From AB-629-J13 sp964496365 (GTDB lineage Bacteria; Fidelibacterota; Marinisomatia; Marinisomatales; AB-629-J13): a DNA stretch of 30,025 bases. Both the position numbers and the translations under genes were made by a program. Below the pieces are notes generated by a model. The model did not search any database and was not told where the DNA came from. It was given only the letters and a program-made list of their open reading frames with translations. The stretch covers positions 1-30,025 of the forward strand of contig CAZBZK010000014.1 of NCBI GenBank assembly GCA_964496365.1. The letters run 5' to 3'. Shown in pieces: positions 24,445 to 30,025 of the stretch. Each line of letters opens with the position of its first letter. Within the stretch, counting starts at the first letter, position 1.

Positions 24445-25341
24445 TTACCCCATTTTAATTCGTTTACGTAAATACTCATTTAAGGCATAATCCAATTCCA
24501 AATCTGTGAATATTGGAACATAGTCTATCAGCCTAAGTCCGCATTGTTTTTTATATTTTTCTTGATAGGATCGCTGTATTTTTTGGTATGCAGTTCGAAT
24601 TTGCCAAGGTTCTGTGGTGATTACTTCCCCAGTCTCCATATCTTTAAATCGTGTACGGGTATTAAATGAAAATTCCATTTCTTCTCTGTCCATTATATGA
24701 AATACAATGAGTTCCTGTTTATTATGTCGGAAATGTTTTAATCCACTCATAATCTGTTCCATATCATCCATGAGATCTGAAATAATAATGGTTAGCCCTC
24801 TTTTTTTGATTCGTTCAGCCATTTCATGGAGGACGGATCCCAGATTTGTATCATGACCGGAAGTAATAGATTCAAGGTGGGTGAACACAGAATTCAAATG
24901 ACTTTTTGTTGAACGGGGAGGCAGCAGGGATGCAAGTTTATGGTGGAATAAACCCAACCCCACACCATCCTGTTGATTCAGCATTAGGTAAGAAAGAGCA
25001 GCAGTAAGATAACTACCATAGTCTAGTTTTGTCAATTTTCCGCTGGAATAATTCATGGAATTACTGATATCCAAAAGAATATGGGAATATAGGTTTGTTT
25101 CCTCCTCATACCGTTTTGTATAAAATCGGTCTGTTTTTCCATATAATTTCCAATCAATATGACGAATTTCATCACCGGGTCCATAGGCACGGTGTTCTGC
25201 AAATTCTACACTAAATCCGTGGTATGGACTTTTGTGATTTCCAATGATATATCCCTCTACCACGAGTCTGGCTCTCAACGCCATATTTTGAAGCTTTGCC
25301 ACCGTTTCAGGATTAAGATATTTTCGCTTATCAATTGCCAT
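24445..25341 (-). CDS. DUF58 domain protein
   Basis: The 298-aa protein has the DUF58 block EFAEHRAYGPGDEIRHIDWK (about 47-66) followed by a vWA-like fold beginning ILLDISNSMNYSSG, a degenerate MIDAS (DxSxS). DUF58 proteins are standard partners of MoxR AAA+ ATPases, and the moxR gene lies 48 nt upstream in the same operon. The pair is thought to act in protein-complex maturation, metal insertion or envelope stress; no vWA/BatA or other partner genes follow here, so the client is unknown. No membrane helix or signal is seen. Confidence 0.92.
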   Translation of the reverse strand: MAIDKRKYLNPETVAKLQNMALRARLVVEGYIIGNHKSPYHGFSVEFAEHRAYGPGDEIRHIDWKLYGKTDRFYTKRYEEETNLYSHILLDISNSMNYSSGKLTKLDYGSYLTAALSYLMLNQQDGVGLGLFHHKLASLLPPRSTKSHLNSVFTHLESITSGHDTNLGSVLHEMAERIKKRGLTIIISDLMDDMEQIMSGLKHFRHNKQELIVFHIMDREEMEFSFNTRTRFKDMETGEVITTEPWQIRTAYQKIQRSYQEKYKKQCGLRLIDYVPIFTDLELDYALNEYLRKRIKMG

Positions 25342-25389
25342 AGAAACTTAAAATGTGTAAGAAATAGTTAAATCAATAGTAACAGTTGA

Positions 25390-26382
25390 TTAGTGAATGG
25401 TATCCAATAATTTAATCAGAATTTCGTCAGTAGAAACTCCTTCAGACTCCGCATTGAAATTTGGAAGAATTCTATGACGTAACACAGGTAGTGCCAACTC
25501 ACGGATATCAGAGATATTCGGTGATGGTCTTCCATCCAAAGCAGCTTTTGTCTTGGCACCCAAAATTAAATATTGAGATGCTCTGGGACCCGCACCCCAA
25601 TCGATCCATTCTTTGATAAATTCTGGAGCATGTTCAGAATCGGGACGAGAAGATGAGACTAATTTTACTGCAAATGAAACCACATTTTCTGCAACTGGAA
25701 CTCTCCTCACTAATTGTTGGTAAGACAACAGATCATTTCGTGATAGGATGGGTTTAGAATCAATAGTGGTTTCTCCTGTGGTAGATTGAACAATTTTTAC
25801 CTCTTCGGCTTGGGTAGGGTAGGAGATTTTCAAATTAAACATAAATCGGTCTAATTGGGCTTCCGGTAATGGATAGGTTCCTTCTTGTTCTATAGGATTT
25901 TGAGTTGCCAAAACGAAAAAGGGTTCTTCCAAATGGTAAGTATTTCCAGATGCGGTTACGTTGTGTTCCTGCATAGCTTCCAACAGAGCGGCTTGAGTTT
26001 TTGGAGGAGTTCGGTTGATTTCATCAGCTAAAATGATGTTACCAAAAATTGGACCTTTGAAAAATCTAAATTCCCGTTTTCCTGTAGATGGGTCTTCATC
26101 AATAATCTCTGTGCCGGTAATATCACTCGGCATTAAATCAGGTGTAAATTGTATCCTTCTAAAATTTAAGTCTAACAGGTCCGAAATGGTTTTGATCATT
26201 AATGTTTTTGCTAAACCCGGTACACCTACAATTAACGTATGACCTTTACAAAACAACGCTATAAGAATGTGGTTTAATACATCAATTTGACCGATAATTG
26301 TGTTTCCAATTTCACTCAAAAACTTATCTCCTGATTCGTGAAGATTCTCCAGTAGTTCGATATCGTTATTCTGCTGATCCAT
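25390..26382 (-). CDS. MoxR family AAA+ ATPase
   Basis: The 330-aa AAA+ ATPase has Walker A GVPGLAKT (about 54-61), Walker B IILADEINR with the adjacent PPKTQAALLEAMQE helix typical of MoxR, sensor 1 FVLATQNPIEQEGTYPLPEAQLDRF and a C-terminal lid domain. It is a cytoplasmic chaperone-like remodeller. ATG 26382 has GGAGA about 11 nt upstream. It is divergent from rlmN across 111 nt and is followed by the DUF58 gene. Confidence 0.94.
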   Translation of the reverse strand: MDQQNNDIELLENLHESGDKFLSEIGNTIIGQIDVLNHILIALFCKGHTLIVGVPGLAKTLMIKTISDLLDLNFRRIQFTPDLMPSDITGTEIIDEDPSTGKREFRFFKGPIFGNIILADEINRTPPKTQAALLEAMQEHNVTASGNTYHLEEPFFVLATQNPIEQEGTYPLPEAQLDRFMFNLKISYPTQAEEVKIVQSTTGETTIDSKPILSRNDLLSYQQLVRRVPVAENVVSFAVKLVSSSRPDSEHAPEFIKEWIDWGAGPRASQYLILGAKTKAALDGRPSPNISDIRELALPVLRHRILPNFNAESEGVSTDEILIKLLDTIH

Positions 26383-26493
26383 TTTTATTTCAATTCTCCA
26401 AATAAGGGTTAATTAAAGGGCAAAACTTACGAGTCCTTTAAGACTTAATTTTATTGTTTTATTCACTACCAAATAGGTTTGAAATTGGTAAGC

Positions 26494-27534
26494 ATGAATA
26501 ACGAATTATTGAAGCAAAAAGTTCCTTTAACCGGAATGAGTGAAGAAGAATTGAACTCCATGGTTGAACAATTTGGCGAATCATCTTTTAGAGGAAATCA
26601 AATATTCAATTGGATATATGTTCAAAAAATCAGGGATATACAACACATGAAAAATATCCCAATTTCATTCCGAAATAAATTAAGTGAACAATACAAAATT
26701 CCATCGTTAATCTTATCTAAGGTGAGTTCATCTTCATTGGAAAAAACATCGAAATATCTCTTTGAAATTTCCACAGGTGAAAAAATTGAATCCGTACTCA
26801 TGGAAAAAGGGAGTCGTCTTACCGTTTGTCTGTCCACCCAGGTAGGCTGTGCTTTGGGATGTACGTTTTGTGCAACAGCAAAAATGGGTTTTAAAAAAAA
26901 TTTAACCGTTGGAGAGATCATAGACCAATTTTTGTATTTACAATCGGAATCAAAAAAACGAATTACCAATGTGGTTTTTATGGGAATGGGAGAACCATTT
27001 TTGAATTATGAAAGGGTAATCTCTGCAGCAGAATTACTTAATCATTCTAATGGAATTAATTTAGGAGCAGGTAGAATTACAATCTCCACAGCAGGTGTAG
27101 TTCCTAAAATAAAACGATTTGCAGACGAAGGCTGGAAGTTCAAATTAGCCATAAGTTTGAACGGTACTTTGGATAAAAATCGAATGGAAATAATGCCCAT
27201 TAACAAAAAATATGATATAGATGAGTTGATTTCATCTGCACATTATTATTATAAAAAATCAAGATCATTTATTACATTTGAGTATGTACTCATTGAGAAA
27301 AAAACCGATTCAATGGAGGATGCAAAAAGGCTAAAACAATTATTGAAGGGATTACCATGCAAAGTAAATATCATACCCTATAATTCTTTTGATGAATCCT
27401 ATCACCGTCCCAATAAAAATAGAATGGATACATTTCTTTCAGAATTACAGTCTGCACGATTTACAATCACGGTTAGGTGGAGTAACGGAACAGAAATTAA
27501 TGCAGGATGCGGTCAATTAGCGGTGATGGAATGA
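26494..27534 (+). CDS. rlmN: Dual-specificity RNA methyltransferase RlmN
   Basis: The protein has 346 residues from ATG 26494; a TTG at 26479 would add five. This radical SAM enzyme methylates C2 of A2503 in 23S rRNA and of A37 in some tRNAs. The cluster site CALGCTFC supplies C119, C123 and C126. The methyl-carrying cysteine is in NAGCGQL near the C-terminus (C339). GMGEPFLNY is the SAM-contacting GGE-type block. The gene overlaps the following phosphorylase by 4 nt (ATGA). Cfr is unlikely: the N-terminal domain, length and C-terminal end match RlmN. Confidence 0.95.
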   Translation: MNNELLKQKVPLTGMSEEELNSMVEQFGESSFRGNQIFNWIYVQKIRDIQHMKNIPISFRNKLSEQYKIPSLILSKVSSSSLEKTSKYLFEISTGEKIESVLMEKGSRLTVCLSTQVGCALGCTFCATAKMGFKKNLTVGEIIDQFLYLQSESKKRITNVVFMGMGEPFLNYERVISAAELLNHSNGINLGAGRITISTAGVVPKIKRFADEGWKFKLAISLNGTLDKNRMEIMPINKKYDIDELISSAHYYYKKSRSFITFEYVLIEKKTDSMEDAKRLKQLLKGLPCKVNIIPYNSFDESYHRPNKNRMDTFLSELQSARFTITVRWSNGTEINAGCGQLAVME

Positions 27535-28337
27535 ACAGAAAACTGAAAATTGAATCCATGGTGGAAATGGTTAAAAATACCAGTGGGTTCACAGGAGGGA
27601 TTGCTGTTATTTTAGGATCAGGATTAGGTGAGTTTGCCCATCAACTTGAGGGGAAAAAAATAATTCCATATCATAAAATTCCGGGATATCCCACTACCAC
27701 AGTCCCCGGGCATTCTGGTGAATTAGTATCAGGATTTCTGAATGGGAAACCGGTGTTAGTAGCAAAAGGAAGATTTCATTATTATGAGGGTCACGATTGG
27801 GATACTCTCGTTCTGCCTGTTCGTCTTTTTCATCATTTAAATGTTAAAAATTTGATTATTACTAATTCCTCCGGTTCTATGATTCGATCAATCAGTCCTG
27901 GAACGCTGGTAGTGATTCGTGGATTTTTGGATTGTACCTTCAGAGATTCAATGACCGATCCATCCATTGTATTACTCAATTCGAAAACGTCATCTTTAAT
28001 CTCAATAGCCAAACAACATGCTAAGGATGGTAACATTTTAGTAAAAGAGGGGATTTACTGTTGGGCATCAGGACCTTCTTATGAAACACCAGCTGAAATT
28101 TCTTATTTTCGATCTTTAGGAGGAGATGTAGTAGGCATGAGTACAGTCCCTGAGCTATTGGAAGCCAATACATTAGGAATGAACGTTTTGGGGGTTTCCT
28201 GTGCCACCAATTATGCTGCTGGATTATCAGACACGCCTCTTACTCATGAAGAAGTGCTAGAAACAGCAGAAAAAGTGAAAAATGAGTTTATTAAATTATT
28301 GAATAAGATAATTCAAAGCATTCCGACTGAAAATTGA
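27531..28337 (+). CDS. Purine nucleoside phosphorylase (trimeric PNP/MTAP family)
   Basis: The 268-aa enzyme cleaves purine nucleosides with phosphate. Start ATG 27531 overlaps the rlmN stop (ATGA); the longer frame from 27507 lies inside rlmN and is not needed. Motifs are VILGSGLGEFA (phosphate loop), VPGHSGELVSG, GRFHYYEGHD, then EGIYCWASGPSYETPAEI and GMSTVPELLEA, which together define the PNP_UDP_1 family 2 fold. SCATNYAAG contains the Asn expected in guanosine/inosine-preferring enzymes. Length is normal. It is followed 3 nt later by the PAP2-like gene, suggesting an operon with rlmN. Confidence 0.93.
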   Translation: MNRKLKIESMVEMVKNTSGFTGGIAVILGSGLGEFAHQLEGKKIIPYHKIPGYPTTTVPGHSGELVSGFLNGKPVLVAKGRFHYYEGHDWDTLVLPVRLFHHLNVKNLIITNSSGSMIRSISPGTLVVIRGFLDCTFRDSMTDPSIVLLNSKTSSLISIAKQHAKDGNILVKEGIYCWASGPSYETPAEISYFRSLGGDVVGMSTVPELLEANTLGMNVLGVSCATNYAAGLSDTPLTHEEVLETAEKVKNEFIKLLNKIIQSIPTEN

Positions 28338-28340
28338 TTT

Positions 28341-28974
28341 ATGTTGAAACCGTTCCCAATTTGGTATTTTATAATTCCGTACATTGCATTTGGTTACCTG
28401 AATAATTTCATCGCTTATAATTTTGTATCACCTTCAGTTTATCATCCAAAATTATTTGATTATGGACATTATATTCTTCCGGAAATATCAACACTCATTC
28501 CTGATTTCCTTTTTTTTCTCTACTTTCATTTTTTTTCTTTTTCGCTGGAGAAAAAATAGAGATTTACTCAAATCGTTTTTTCTATTAGCTGGGATACTTT
28601 TCATTTTTCGATTATTTACGTTTCCCATGACCATGGTTCCTCCAGCTATGTCTGATTGTTTCCCCACAACTGAGGATGCTCCATGGATATTTTTTATTTT
28701 ATATACCCAGTCCACATGCATCGATTATATGTTTTCTGCACATACATTTCATTTAACATTGATTACATTATTTACATTGGTAAATACTCCGCATTTCATT
28801 GAAAAAATTTGTATAACATCCATCTCTTTGCTAACATTATTTTTGATTATTGCAGCCCGATTGCATTATACAGCAGATGTAATTATTGCATTTTTTTTAT
28901 GTATTTGTATCTATTTAATTTATCTTTTAATTGAAAAAAACATGGAATTGAAAAGGAAACTCTTAAAATTATGA
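28341..28974 (+). pseudogene. PAP2/sphingomyelin-synthase-like membrane protein with a frameshift
   Basis: Two overlapping frames make up one protein. Frame one (28341-28559) begins MLKPFPIWYFIIPYIAFGYL and reaches YGHYILPEISTLIPDFL before stopping at TAG. Frame two carries on from about 28510-28537 with RLFTFPMTMVPPAMSDC, the block seen before the active site in sphingomyelin-synthase-related PAP2_C proteins, then DYMFSAHTFHLT and ARLHYTADVIIAF, with the His-His-Asp catalytic set. Joining needs a skip of one base, and two T8 runs (28510-28517, 28529-28536) lie exactly at the junction. A homopolymer error in the assembly or a recent mutation are both possible; programmed slippage is less likely. 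The gene has about five to six membrane helices and probably handles phospholipids. Its stop overlaps the next ATG (ATGA). Confidence 0.8.
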
Positions 28975-30025
28975 CCATAAAGATTAGACCGGAAATTGAT
29001 ATAATTTCCAAAAATATTACTGATTGGAGAAGGCATATTCACACCTATCCCGAATTAGGATTGGAACTCCCCAAAACTGCAGAATTTGTGTCTGCAAAAC
29101 TGAAATCCTGGGGAATTGATGTTCAATCAAAAGTTGGAATTTCAGGAGTGGTAGGGACTTTGGAAGGAAATAAAACTGGTCAAACCATTGCTCTTCGGGC
29201 AGATATGGATGCTTTGCCTATGCAGGAGACTGGAGATGTCTCCTACAAATCAAAACATGATGGGGTGATGCATGCCTGTGGACATGATGGACATACCGCC
29301 ATGCTTTTAGGAGCAGCAAAAGTTTTGTCAGAAAACAGATCAGAACTAAATGGTTCTGTTAGATTCATCTTTCAGCCGGGAGAAGAAGGTTATTTCGGAG
29401 CTAAACATATGATTGCTGATGGCTGTCTTGAAGGTGTAGATGAAATTTATGGAATTCATTTGTGGAATTATCAGAAATATGGAGAAGTAGGAGTAAAAAC
29501 GGGACCCATTTTGGCTGCAGCTGACAAATTTAGTATTAAAATTAAAGGGGTTGGAGGACATGGTGCCGCACCTCAGGGAACGGTGGATGCTGTGGTTGTG
29601 GGTTCACATTTAGTGAATGCCTTTCAGACCATCGTAAGTCGGAATACCAATCCCATCGAAAGTGCGGTGGTAACCATAGGGAAATTTCAAAGCGGGAATA
29701 ATTTTAATATAATTGCAGATTCTGCGGAGTTGATCGGAACAACCAGAGCTTACAAAGAATACGTGCGTGAAATGGTTATTGAGAAAATGAAAGACATCAT
29801 TTCAGGAACGGAAAAAATGTTTGGTGCAGAAATCGAATTGGATTACCAAAAAGGGTATCCCCCTACGGTAAATGATGAATCTACCTATGAAAAATTAATT
29901 TCCTCAGCACGGAAAATTGTAGGAGAAAATGCAAAGGGACCCTACCTCTCAATGGGTGCTGAAGATTTCTCCTACTTTGCCAATGAAATTCCGGGGTGTT
30001 TTTTCTTTGTGGGTTCTGCTCCCCT
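28971..30025 (+). CDS. M20 family amidohydrolase (cut by window edge)
   Basis: The first 351 residues are visible and no stop occurs before the edge. The start ATG 28971 overlaps the PAP2-like stop. Blocks are WRRHIHTYPELGLEL, ALRADMDALPMQE, MHACGHDGHTAMLLGAA, FQPGEEGYFGA, GIHLW, GVGGHGAAPQG and, near the end, SMGAEDFSYF. These carry the metal ligands (Cys/His of CGHDGH, Glu-Glu of PGEEG) and the dimerisation His of M20D amidohydrolases, which cleave N-acyl amino acids, indole-amino-acid conjugates or similar amides. A complete protein is usually about 390 residues, so only about 40 are missing. The substrate is unknown. It is the last gene of the rlmN-PNP-PAP2 run. Confidence 0.93.
   Translation, partial: MTIKIRPEIDIISKNITDWRRHIHTYPELGLELPKTAEFVSAKLKSWGIDVQSKVGISGVVGTLEGNKTGQTIALRADMDALPMQETGDVSYKSKHDGVMHACGHDGHTAMLLGAAKVLSENRSELNGSVRFIFQPGEEGYFGAKHMIADGCLEGVDEIYGIHLWNYQKYGEVGVKTGPILAAADKFSIKIKGVGGHGAAPQGTVDAVVVGSHLVNAFQTIVSRNTNPIESAVVTIGKFQSGNNFNIIADSAELIGTTRAYKEYVREMVIEKMKDIISGTEKMFGAEIELDYQKGYPPTVNDESTYEKLISSARKIVGENAKGPYLSMGAEDFSYFANEIPGCFFFVGSAP

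Noticed and set aside
1..30025. CRISPR arrays, insertion sequences, tRNA or rRNA genes
   Set aside because: No regularly spaced repeats, transposase motifs, tRNA cloverleaf (other than tmRNA) or rRNA segments were seen.

Overview
The window looks like a chromosome segment from a low-GC, Gram-negative, probably free-living bacterium. The evidence is a lipobox lipoprotein with TPR repeats, a small secreted beta-rich protein, a LytR_C protein, a MoxR/DUF58 pair and densely packed genes with 1-26 nt overlaps. The gene set would suit a marine FCB-type lineage such as Marinimicrobia, but no marker here proves the lineage. A run of exactly 100 N (16073-16172) shows that this is a draft scaffold.

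Region 1 (1-13869) is accessory and is the interesting part. Most of it reads as a biosynthetic locus for a ribosomally made, post-translationally modified peptide (RiPP), of proteusin or polytheonamide flavour. It holds two B12-type radical SAM C-methyltransferases of the RiPP maturation family (one cut by the left edge), a PoyD/OspD-like radical SAM peptide epimerase, a radical SAM/SPASM peptide maturase, two adjacent Fe(II)/2-oxoglutarate hydroxylase-like proteins, and an HExxH protein that may be a leader peptidase. The same strand also carries a large helical protein of unknown function, a MORN_2-repeat protein, a DUF805 membrane protein, a carotenoid-cleavage-type dioxygenase with all four iron histidines, and a flavin-dependent halogenase-like protein. 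I see no precursor peptide, dehydratase or cyclase in the window. The minus-strand transcript leaves the window to the left, so the precursor probably lies there.

Region 2 (13870-15601) holds a strong plus-strand terminator, a tmRNA gene (ssrA) with an unusual tag, a CDF-like membrane protein and a possible 41-aa membrane peptide.

Region 3 (15602-22001, minus strand) is a conserved housekeeping run: metallophosphoesterase, cysteine desulfurase, MnmA, a small secreted beta-rich protein, a LytR_C protein, RsfS and ArgS. The scaffold gap follows, then MarC. The apparent 658-aa ArgS-MarC protein is a gap artefact. The desulfurase and MnmA together make the 2-thiouridine of tRNA wobble bases; RsfS and ArgS also serve translation.

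Region 4 (22143-30025) holds a PfkB-family sugar kinase, a TPR lipoprotein, a minus-strand MoxR ATPase plus DUF58 pair, and a plus-strand run rlmN, purine nucleoside phosphorylase, a frameshifted PAP2/sphingomyelin-synthase-like membrane protein and an M20 amidohydrolase cut by the right edge.
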